From NCBI GenBank assembly GCA_964530915.1, contig CAZHCK010000010.1, positions 1-47,154 of the forward strand: a stretch of DNA of 47,154 nt, in the 5' to 3' direction. Shown here piece by piece: positions 36,200 to 43,338 of this stretch. This DNA is from Cloacibacterium sp964530915. Its GTDB lineage: Bacteria; Bacteroidota; Bacteroidia; Flavobacteriales; Weeksellaceae. A program made the translations under genes and the position numbers. Position 1 is the first letter of the stretch, and each line of letters begins with the position of its first letter. Below the pieces are notes generated by a model, which worked only from the letters and a program-made list of their open reading frames with translations, did not search any database and was not told the DNA's origin.

Positions 36200-36932
36200 C
36201 GACTCTAAAAATAAGATGACCCTACAAGAATTGATTGATACCAAAAACTTTATTAATCAATTATCTGTAGACTGTGCAATCTTTGGCTTTCACGACAATT
36301 CTTTAAAAATTTTATTGCTTAAATATCACGAACTCAATCTTTGGGCGATTCCTGGAGGTTTCATCTTCGAAGATGAACATCTAGACGATGCCGCACACAG
36401 AATTTTATATGAAAGAACTCATTTAGAAGACGTGTATTTGCAACAGTTCTATGCATTCGGTGGAATAGACAGAACCGAAAAAAACAATCCGCACCGTCAA
36501 TTATTAGCTAATAAGGGAATAGAAACAGATAAAGACCACTGGATTAATAAGCGATTCGTGACCATAGGTTATTATGCATTGATAGATTATACTTTATCTC
36601 ATACCTTCCCAGATGCTTTTAATGAAACTTGCGCTTGGTTTGATGTACATGTTTTACCAGAAATGGCTTTTGACCATAAAGAAATCATCGAAAAAGGTTT
36701 AGAACATCTTAGAAAAACGCTAGATTATGACATTGTAGGAAGCAACCTACTGCCAGAAAAATTCACTATGAAAGATTTGCAAAATCTGTATGAAGCCATC
36801 TTGGGAGAAAAATTCAGAAGAAACAACTTTCAGCGTAAAATGCTCAGCTTAAATATTTTAGATAGACACGAAAAACTTTTTAGCGGTTCTGCAAATAAGG
36901 CGCCTTATCTTTATTCTTTTAAGAAAAAATAA
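36183..36932 (+). CDS. NrtR/AraR-like NUDIX-fold transcriptional regulator
   Basis: 249 aa from the ATG at 36183 (a second ATG lies at 36189). An N-terminal NUDIX domain (about 25-170) has LWAIPGGFIFEDEHLDDAAH, but the catalytic REUxEE is replaced by RILYERTHLED, as expected for a sensor rather than a hydrolase. A winged helix at 175-249 includes KFTMKDLQNLYEAIL, GEKFRRNNFQRKML and GSANKAPYLYSF, typical of NrtR-like regulators. Bacteroidota members control sugar genes (for example AraR), with sugar metabolites as effectors. It probably regulates the MFS gene and the PUL. Confidence 0.85.
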   Translation: MIMKLDDSKNKMTLQELIDTKNFINQLSVDCAIFGFHDNSLKILLLKYHELNLWAIPGGFIFEDEHLDDAAHRILYERTHLEDVYLQQFYAFGGIDRTEKNNPHRQLLANKGIETDKDHWINKRFVTIGYYALIDYTLSHTFPDAFNETCAWFDVHVLPEMAFDHKEIIEKGLEHLRKTLDYDIVGSNLLPEKFTMKDLQNLYEAILGEKFRRNNFQRKMLSLNILDRHEKLFSGSANKAPYLYSFKKK

Positions 36933-36944
36933 ACTTTCAAAATA

Positions 36945-36983
36945 TTATAAAACAAAAAAGCCTTCTCAAATGAGAAGGCTTCT
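36945..36983 (-). terminator. Terminator facing the minus strand, probably of a former tRNA-Leu
   Basis: Stem aagccttctc / gagaaggctt with a 3- to 4-base loop. The long U-tract appears only when read on the minus strand (GGCTTTTTTGTTTTATAAT); the plus-strand side reads cttcttaatg. It therefore suits a minus-strand transcript coming from the right better than the plus-strand NUDIX gene, although it may weakly serve both. Confidence 0.65.
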
Positions 36984-36987
36984 TAAT

Positions 36988-37000
36988 GTACCCCAGACGG
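36988..37000 (-). other. Putative attachment site: 13-base copy of a tRNA-Leu 3' end
   Basis: On the minus strand CCGTCTGGGGTAC matches, as recalled, the last T-stem bases (CCGT), acceptor strand (CTGGGGT) and discriminator A of a flavobacterial tRNA-Leu starting GCCCCAG. The rest of the tRNA is absent: sequence to the right does not form its arms. The match ends 4 bases from a minus-facing terminator and 171 bases before a tyrosine recombinase start, as expected for the partial copy left when an island integrates in a tRNA 3' end. Confidence 0.55.
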
Positions 37001-37171
37001 AGGTAACTTAAAACCTTTCTGATTTTTTCTTATTTTTAGTTCGTTTATATTCAGTATATTTGGCTTATAAAAGGTTTTTATATTTTTTGTTTCTTGAAAT
37101 TTCATGATTTTAAATTCAAATTTATCCCCCTTTTTGTTCCCCCTTTTGTGATTTTTATTTTATTTAAGCCG

Positions 37172-38401
37172 ATGATAAAGTATATTTTTGAATTAAGAAA
37201 AGACAAAATAAATCAAGATGGTTTAATACCTATTCGAATTTTGTTTAGAATCAATAGTTCTGTAATTAAAAGAAATACAGGATTGAGTTGCAAACTTCAC
37301 GATTGGCAAAATAATCGTGTAAAAGCAAATTCTAAAAAAGAAAAGTATTACGGATATGATGAAATAAATGAAAAACTACAAGAAATAGAGAGCAAAATTC
37401 AGGATATATCTCTTTATTTTAGAGCTAATAAAATTGAACCAACTAAAGATTTGTTTATTGAAAAATTTGATTCAGAAGAGGAAATTATTTTATCTGATGA
37501 GTTTGATTTTTTTAAATGCTTTAATAAGTATATCGAAAAAGGAAGCCTCACGAAAACCCCAAATACAATTAAAGGACAGATTACTATTAAAAATTATTTG
37601 GAATTCTTTTGCAAGGAAAATACAATCACACTTTCTTTTGATAAAATCAATGATGATTTTTTTGAACAATTGAGAGACTATTCTTATGAAACAAAAAAAA
37701 TGAAACAAAATTACTTTGCAAAAGTAATTAAGGTTTTAAAATCATTTTTAAATTGGGCTACTGAAAAAGGATATAACACGAATCGAGAGTTTGAAAAATT
37801 CAGAGCAGCTGAACACGACATTGACATTGTTTATCTTTCATTTGATGAGCTTATGAAACTTTATGAAAAAGACTTTGACAATGATAGGCTATCTCAAGTC
37901 CGAGACTTCTATTGTATGGGATGTTTTACTGGATTAAGATTTTCGGATTTGTCCAAATTACATTTAGCTAATATTTCTGAGGACCACATCATTCTGTCTA
38001 TTCAGAAAACTAAAACCCAAAATCACGCTATTAAACTCAATAAATACTCAAAAGAAATTTTAAACAAATACAAAGGAACAATCTACGAACCTTTGCCTAT
38101 AATTTCATCACAAAAATTTAATGAATACATCAAGGAATGTTGCGAATTGGCAGAAATAACACAACCACTTACTATTCATTGGTTTGTTGGCAATAAGAAA
38201 AAGTCTTTAACCCAACCAAAATGTAAGTTTATTACAAGTCACACCGCAAGAAAAACATTCATTACCAATTCTCTACTCTTGGGAATGGAACCAAAAGCAA
38301 TTAAAAAGATAGTCAATATTAAAAAAGATGCAGTATTGGATAAGTATATGAAAGTTACTGATGCATTTACGGACCAACAAATGGATAAAGCTTGGGGATA
38401 G
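37172..38401 (+). CDS. Tyrosine recombinase (site-specific integrase)
   Basis: 409 aa from the ATG at 37172 (MIKYIFELRKDKINQDGLIP); a TTG-started frame from 37094 adds a hydrophobic stretch unlike integrases and is rejected. An N-terminal arm-type domain (RIL ... NTGLSCKLHDW) is followed by a SAM-like core-binding domain (about 110-205) and the catalytic domain. Catalytic residues are Arg256 in FTGLRFSDLS, Lys280 in the KTKTQN hairpin, His357 and Arg360 in SHTARKTF, and Tyr392 in LDKYMKVTD. The third-strand His/Trp is not obvious. Presumably mobilises the island. No excisionase was identified. Confidence 0.93.
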   Translation: MIKYIFELRKDKINQDGLIPIRILFRINSSVIKRNTGLSCKLHDWQNNRVKANSKKEKYYGYDEINEKLQEIESKIQDISLYFRANKIEPTKDLFIEKFDSEEEIILSDEFDFFKCFNKYIEKGSLTKTPNTIKGQITIKNYLEFFCKENTITLSFDKINDDFFEQLRDYSYETKKMKQNYFAKVIKVLKSFLNWATEKGYNTNREFEKFRAAEHDIDIVYLSFDELMKLYEKDFDNDRLSQVRDFYCMGCFTGLRFSDLSKLHLANISEDHIILSIQKTKTQNHAIKLNKYSKEILNKYKGTIYEPLPIISSQKFNEYIKECCELAEITQPLTIHWFVGNKKKSLTQPKCKFITSHTARKTFITNSLLLGMEPKAIKKIVNIKKDAVLDKYMKVTDAFTDQQMDKAWG

Positions 38402-38402
38402 A

Positions 38403-38541
38403 ATTATTGCATATCGCGATATGCAATAATCATTGTTTGTAATTCGCTTTTTTTTCATTAATATTGCATATCGCAATATGCAATAATTATTGTTTGTAAT
38501 TCGCTTTTTTTTCATTAATATTGCATATCGCAATATGCAAT
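38403..38541. repeat. Tandem 57-bp repeat with three palindromic operator-like sites
   Basis: Two full 57-base units (38406-38462, 38463-38519; two differences) plus a third copy of the first 22 bases (38520-38541). Each unit starts with the palindrome attgcatatcg-cgatatgcaat. Copy 1 is a perfect 28-base palindrome (38403-38430), while copies 2 and 3 have one central mismatch. Between palindromes each unit has TTTG and TAATATTG 19 bases apart. Probably operators for the following winged-helix protein. Confidence 0.85.
38493..38523 (+). promoter_or_regulatory. Promoter of the winged-helix/nucleotidyltransferase operon
   Basis: TTTG (38493-38496), 19-base spacer and TAATATTG (38516-38523), close to the Bacteroidota TTTG/TAnnTTTG consensus. 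The -7 box runs into the third palindrome, so a bound repressor would block it. An identical upstream copy lies at 38436-38466, giving a doubled promoter. Confidence 0.6.
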
Positions 38542-38564
38542 ATATGAAAAATTCAAAGCAAAAT

Positions 38565-39065
38565 ATGAAACCACAGGACATCGTTTTGTTACTGAAAATT
38601 GTAAGTTTAAAGAATGATTTGTGGAATCAGGCTGCGGTTGCAGTAGATTTAGGAATCAGTCAGGCAGAAATAAGCGAATCCGTTGCAAGATCAAAAAACT
38701 CAGGCTTATTAGACACAAAAGGAAAAGTGGTAATGAAGTATGCACTTGCAGAATTCCTTCAATATGGAATAAGATATGCTTTTCCTCAGAAACCTGGAGC
38801 AATAGTCAGAGGAATTCCAACTGCCCATAGTGCTTCACCACTCATTAATGAAATTCAGAGTAATGAAATGTATGTTTGGGCTTATGCAAAAGGGAATGCA
38901 AGAGGACAAAGCATAGAGCCTTTATATTCTTCAGTTCCTGAAGCTGCATTAAAAGATGAAAAACTATATGAACTACTTGCAATCACAGATGCTATCCGAG
39001 TTGGAAGAACAAGAGAAAAAGAAATAGCTGTAGAGTACCTGAAAAAATATTTAGAAATTGCATAA
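38565..39065 (+). CDS. Winged-helix DNA-binding protein, probable antitoxin or autoregulator
   Basis: 166 aa from ATG 38565 (MKPQDIVLLLKIVSL); ATG 38544, only two bases after the third palindrome, is an alternative (173 aa). Helix-turn-helix at about 18-50: NQAAVAVDLGISQAEISESV, then RSKNSGLLD and the wing. The rest includes RYAFPQKPG, RGIPTAHSASPL and VWAYAKGNARGQSIEPLYSS, a conserved pattern in a family usually found just before a nucleotidyltransferase gene. It likely binds the palindromes upstream and controls both genes. Its stop overlaps the next start. Confidence 0.75.
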   Translation: MKPQDIVLLLKIVSLKNDLWNQAAVAVDLGISQAEISESVARSKNSGLLDTKGKVVMKYALAEFLQYGIRYAFPQKPGAIVRGIPTAHSASPLINEIQSNEMYVWAYAKGNARGQSIEPLYSSVPEAALKDEKLYELLAITDAIRVGRTREKEIAVEYLKKYLEIA

Positions 39066-39744
39066 TAAGACCATAAATATAGGAGTTGTAGCCGAAGTAG
39101 CGGAAGGCTTACAACAATACAGGGAGCAAGTAGTGTTCGTCGGTGGAGCCGTTATCAGTCTTTATACAGATGACCCGGCAGCTGACGAAATACGTCCCAC
39201 GAAAGACATTGATTTCACAGTTAATATCGTTGATGTAGGAGAGTTTCATAAAACAATTGAGGAATTGGGAAAATTGGGTTTTCAGCCAGACCCTTTCGGA
39301 ACATCTATTTGCAGTTACACATACAAAAGCTATCCAGTAGATATAATTCCTGCCGAAGATAATGCCTTTGGTTCAACCAATCGCTGGTATAAAATAGGTT
39401 TTGAAGACTTATGGAAGGTGAATGTAAAAGATCAGGAAATTTACATCCTGTCTGCACCTTGTTTTCTTGCAACAAAATTTGAAGCATTCAATAGTCGGGG
39501 AAAAGATTACAGAACCAGTCACGATATTGAGGACATTATCTACATTATTGATAACAGAATCACCATTGTAGATGAAATAGCAAAGTGTGACAAGAGAATT
39601 TTAGAATTTATTAAGTCTGAATTTCAAAAAATTATAGATAAAGGTATTTTAGAAGAACTCTTAGTAACTCATATTCATCCACTGATTATTGATGAAAGGA
39701 TTCATATTGTAAAAGAAAAAATAAGAAGCATTATGAATGCCTAA
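39058..39744 (+). CDS. Nucleotidyltransferase of the AbiEii-like/MNT type, probable toxin
   Basis: 228 aa starting at TTG 39058, which overlaps the previous stop (TAA 39063-39065); no in-frame ATG is available near, and family members start alike (MHNKTINI). Polymerase-beta fold motifs are VVFVGGAVISL (G29-G30), RPTKDIDF with the metal pair D50-x-D52, and PVDIIP with D95. The C-terminal half is helical (ATKFEAFNSRGKDYRTSHDI). Similar proteins transfer nucleotides and act as toxins in paired systems; for this protein that is an inference from context. Confidence 0.75.
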   Translation: MHNKTINIGVVAEVAEGLQQYREQVVFVGGAVISLYTDDPAADEIRPTKDIDFTVNIVDVGEFHKTIEELGKLGFQPDPFGTSICSYTYKSYPVDIIPAEDNAFGSTNRWYKIGFEDLWKVNVKDQEIYILSAPCFLATKFEAFNSRGKDYRTSHDIEDIIYIIDNRITIVDEIAKCDKRILEFIKSEFQKIIDKGILEELLVTHIHPLIIDERIHIVKEKIRSIMNA

Positions 39745-40018
39745 TAGTATTGTCGAAGGATAGTTATTGTTTTTCAATCCTTAACTCTTTATTTTCAACC
39801 CTAGCAAAATAACGTTAAACTTTATTAAAAAAAGTTAAATTTAGTTAAAAAATAAGTTTCATTGAAAAGACTACTTTGAACTAAATTGGACTAATCTGGA
39901 TTTTGAAAAGTTTGAAAAAGGCTAATTTGGACTAAATTAGATTGGCCCAACACAAATACAACCATTTGATTTACAGTTGTTAAAATGATATTATTGCATT
40001 TTAGTTTAAACCAATTAA
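39745..40018. other. Non-coding AT-rich stretch with degenerate repeats
   Basis: No gene is supported. From 39876 to 39946 there are near copies of ttggactaa (39886-39894 and 39927-39935, 41 bases apart) embedded in longer similar context (aactaaattgg / actaaattagattgg). Further left, variants of gttaaa(c/t)ttta follow each other at 39810-39852. It may be eroded sequence left by rearrangement before the RHS genes. Confidence 0.4.
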
Positions 40019-40159
40019 AATACAATAAAATGTCATTACAACTCTACTCCACCCACAATTAATAACTGGCTAGAGTACTGTTCAAATGATCCCGTACCTA
40101 GCAGTTATAAGTCAACTGTTGACAGAAGTAAATTTTCACATGTAAAATCAGTTAGAAAT
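40019..40159 (+). pseudogene. Open, start-less extension upstream of the first RHS gene (5' remnant)
   Basis: The frame of the RHS gene stays open leftwards to 40019 and reads like protein (NNWLEYCSNDPVPSSYKSTV near 40061-40120), but contains no ATG, GTG or TTG. A short frame with ATG at 40030 (MSLQLYSTHN, stop at 40062) lies one frame off and would join it if one base changed near 40050. This suggests that the gene has lost its original 5' end and start. Confidence 0.45.
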
Positions 40160-43100
40160 ATGCTGCCTATTAATGGATATTTCAAAGATTTTAACACTGG
40201 TTTTAGTGAATATGATACAGCACCAGATGTCTTTGTTTGTAATTTGTTCGGAGAGTCATTTATTTTTGTAACATCAAATTTTCAACAATTAGCATTTAAC
40301 AATAATACTACACCTACTTTTGAATGCATTAATAAAAAAGGCTATAAGATATTTTATAATAATGAGGATTTATTTATAATTACTGGTCCTGATGGAGTTA
40401 AATATTATTTTAGCAAAACTGAAGTATATGGTATGAATATGACTCCAAAGGGAAGAAATTATGTTATTACAAAAATTATAGATAAAAATAATAATATTAT
40501 CACTTTTGAATATAATGAATCTGTAAATAACATATTAATACCCTTTTATGCACAAAGTTTAAATTTGACAACATACTTTAATCAATTTCTACATGCGGAC
40601 TCTTCCTTTCCACCAAATATTTTTAGTGGTACTTCTTGTGTGCCAATGACTGGATTCCAGAAAAGTGAATATTTATTAAACGAGCAAACGGGTATTTCAC
40701 CTTTAGCATCAAATCAACAATATGACTCTTTTTTAGTTCCAACTGCATTAAGGGGAGATTATACGCAAGATAAGTTATTATCAATAAAAAAAATTTCAGG
40801 AGATTTCGGGGTCATAAATTTTAACTATTCTGACAGAGAAGATTATACAGATAATAAAAAATTAGATAATATTATTGTCAATAGTTACTCTTCCAATAAA
40901 GAGATAAAGAAAATAGTTTTTAATTATTCCTATTTTTCATCTCAAAATAGCATAACGGCAAGAGACAAATCTCAAATGTTGAACATAACGAGCTATCCAG
41001 ACATACCTTCCAATTTTTATTCTAAAAGACTAAAATTAAATTCATTAACCATTAATGACACTAATATATATAGTTTTGCGTATGATTCCACGCCATTAGT
41101 TGATAAAGATTCATTTGCTGTAGATTATTGGGGATATTTTAACGGAGGTATTTCCAATCAAACTCTTTTTGCAAATCCAAATGATTTTAATTTCTCATCT
41201 CTAGGAGCCACAGTACCACTTAACAATTACAACAACAATAAGAAAACAGCAGATATTAACTATGCAAAAGCTGGAGTTTTAACAAAAATAATCTATCCAA
41301 CTAAAGGCTTTTCAACATTTACTTATGAGTTAAATACCGCTGATAACCTTTTTGATACAGATTTTGCATCTGTAATTAATTCTGGACATGGCATAAGACT
41401 AAGTAAACAGATAAACTATGACTCAAATAATGAAATTCTCAATACTACAATTTTCAGATATGAAGGCGGTAAAGCATTAAATCCTCTTGATATTTTTAAA
41501 AAATACAATTATAAATATGATATACAAAGTAGTGCTATTACCAATAGTTTTGAACAAAGAAGTTATATTGTATTTTCAACTTTAGCGACTTCTGACAACC
41601 CTACATCTCCCTATTCATCTGGTGATATTGTAGGATATTCTAGTGTTATCAAAGAAGATCTAGACAAAAATCTTAATTCAAAAGGTAACATAGTGACTTC
41701 TTTTTATAACACACCAGATATTCAATATCAATATAAAGATGATAATCTTTCTTTATATATGCCGAACATTCGACCTGACGCACCTGAGAATGGTTTAATA
41801 AAAGAAGTTTTGTATAATGATGATGACAACCTTCCAGTAAGAAAAATTGTAAATGATTACAAATTTATTTACTCAAACAATGACTTCTATGGAACATCTT
41901 TGTTGCTGTCCAATACTATCACAAAGACCAATGCCTGTGTAGTAGCTTCATTATGCTATATAAATGGAGTGTATACAACACAGATCGTAAATAATCCTAT
42001 TGCAGTGATTGGATACTATCCTATTTTTTCAAAAGTTACTCTTTTAGATAAAACCTATGATAATCAATATTTTGGAAGCAATATTTATTCGACAACAAAA
42101 AGCTATTCTTATAATTCAAATAATTTTATAACAAATGAAAATGAAACTTATCCAGATGGAACTAAAGTAAATCTAGGGAAAAGCTACGCTACAGAGTGGA
42201 ACTTACAAAGATTGTTAGATAATAATATTGTGGGGGTGCCAATATATGAAAGTTTCTCAAGCAAATTAGCAACAAAAGAATTTCTAACAAAGTATGAAGA
42301 TATTAATCATTTAAATGCTACTTCGGTAATAAAAACAAATCAGAGAATAAATGGTTCTGTAACTACAACCGATAATATTGTAAAATATACTGCTTATGAT
42401 ACCAAAGGAAATTTATTGGAATATAAAAATAATGTAGACATTCCAACAACTATAATTTGGGGTTATAATAAAACCCAACCTATAGCAAAGATTGAAGGAG
42501 CTAAATATAATGATATTAGCTCATTTAAAGTAATATTAGATGCAATATCAGCATCAGACGCAGATGCTTTAGATTCATCAAAAGAAGGAGATTTACTTTT
42601 AGCTTTAAGTAATATTAGAACTGATAGTAATCTAGGTCAATATTTTATTACTACTTATACCTATGATCCATTAATAGGAGTGACGAGTATCACTCCTCCA
42701 AGTGGAATGAGAGAAATTTATAAATATGATTTTGCGAATAGACTTCAGTCTATAGTGGATGTTAATGGTAATATATTAAAAGAATTTAAATATAATTATC
42801 AAACACCATATTATAATAGCATTAAAAATCAAACCTTTATAAGAAATAATTGTGAAAGTGGATATACAGGCGGTAGTTATACCTATACTGTACCTTTGGG
42901 TAAGTACAGTTCTATGATAAGTCAAGCTGACGCTGATAGTCAAGCTGATGCAGAAATTAATTTGAATGGACAGAATGAAGCTAACACTAATGGCTTGTGT
43001 ATTGGAACATCTTGCTATGTATCTTTTAATTATTTGTTAGGTATAAATGGTGGTGGCGGAGTTAGTGTTATGAATAATATTAATTATAAATTAACTCTTG

Positions 43101-43321
43101 GTTTTTCTTCTGGAGCAAACTCTAGTAATTTACCTTGGACTGGCTCAGGAGTTAAGGTAGCAACTATAAATGGGAATTGTAGGCCTAAAGCAGATTATTC
43201 TTCTTATAATGGACAACTCTATTATACTATTAAAACTAATGGCGATGTAATAATAAAAACTAGTTCAATATTACCAAATAATACTTCATATAATTATGAA
43301 ATTTATTATCCTATAAATTAG
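40160..43321 (+). CDS. RHS/YD-repeat protein A with C-terminal DUF5977-like domain, 5'-truncated
   Basis: 1053 aa from the first ATG. Family members of this kind are expected to start with a signal peptide and an extra beta-rich stretch; both are missing. The body is Tyr/Asn-rich with shell-type repeats (GPDGVKYYFSKTE, KIIDKNNNIITFEYNES, GVLTKIIYPTKGFSTFTYEL, MREIYKYDFANRLQSIVDV). Residues about 890-945 match DUF5977 in form (NNCESGYTGGSYTYTVPLGK ... SQADADSQADAEINLNGQN). Such proteins precede the toxin-bearing RHS protein in flavobacteria and may form part of its shell. Without a signal it is probably not exported. 17 bases before RHS B. Confidence 0.75.
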   Translation: MLPINGYFKDFNTGFSEYDTAPDVFVCNLFGESFIFVTSNFQQLAFNNNTTPTFECINKKGYKIFYNNEDLFIITGPDGVKYYFSKTEVYGMNMTPKGRNYVITKIIDKNNNIITFEYNESVNNILIPFYAQSLNLTTYFNQFLHADSSFPPNIFSGTSCVPMTGFQKSEYLLNEQTGISPLASNQQYDSFLVPTALRGDYTQDKLLSIKKISGDFGVINFNYSDREDYTDNKKLDNIIVNSYSSNKEIKKIVFNYSYFSSQNSITARDKSQMLNITSYPDIPSNFYSKRLKLNSLTINDTNIYSFAYDSTPLVDKDSFAVDYWGYFNGGISNQTLFANPNDFNFSSLGATVPLNNYNNNKKTADINYAKAGVLTKIIYPTKGFSTFTYELNTADNLFDTDFASVINSGHGIRLSKQINYDSNNEILNTTIFRYEGGKALNPLDIFKKYNYKYDIQSSAITNSFEQRSYIVFSTLATSDNPTSPYSSGDIVGYSSVIKEDLDKNLNSKGNIVTSFYNTPDIQYQYKDDNLSLYMPNIRPDAPENGLIKEVLYNDDDNLPVRKIVNDYKFIYSNNDFYGTSLLLSNTITKTNACVVASLCYINGVYTTQIVNNPIAVIGYYPIFSKVTLLDKTYDNQYFGSNIYSTTKSYSYNSNNFITNENETYPDGTKVNLGKSYATEWNLQRLLDNNIVGVPIYESFSSKLATKEFLTKYEDINHLNATSVIKTNQRINGSVTTTDNIVKYTAYDTKGNLLEYKNNVDIPTTIIWGYNKTQPIAKIEGAKYNDISSFKVILDAISASDADALDSSKEGDLLLALSNIRTDSNLGQYFITTYTYDPLIGVTSITPPSGMREIYKYDFANRLQSIVDVNGNILKEFKYNYQTPYYNSIKNQTFIRNNCESGYTGGSYTYTVPLGKYSSMISQADADSQADAEINLNGQNEANTNGLCIGTSCYVSFNYLLGINGGGGVSVMNNINYKLTLGFSSGANSSNLPWTGSGVKVATINGNCRPKADYSSYNGQLYYTIKTNGDVIIKTSSILPNNTSYNYEIYYPIN

Positions 43322-43338
43322 CATAAAAAGAACGAACC

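Noticed and set aside
36988..37060. A complete tRNA gene
   Set aside because: Only the last 13 bases resemble a tRNA; the anticodon arm and 5' acceptor strand are not found to the right.
37094..37171. Longer integrase start at the TTG of 37094
   Set aside because: The added residues are hydrophobic and unlike integrase N termini; the ATG at 37172 starts the conserved region.
38403..38541. CRISPR-like array
   Set aside because: Only two and a bit units; the parts between palindromes are also repeated, not variable spacers, and no cas genes are near.
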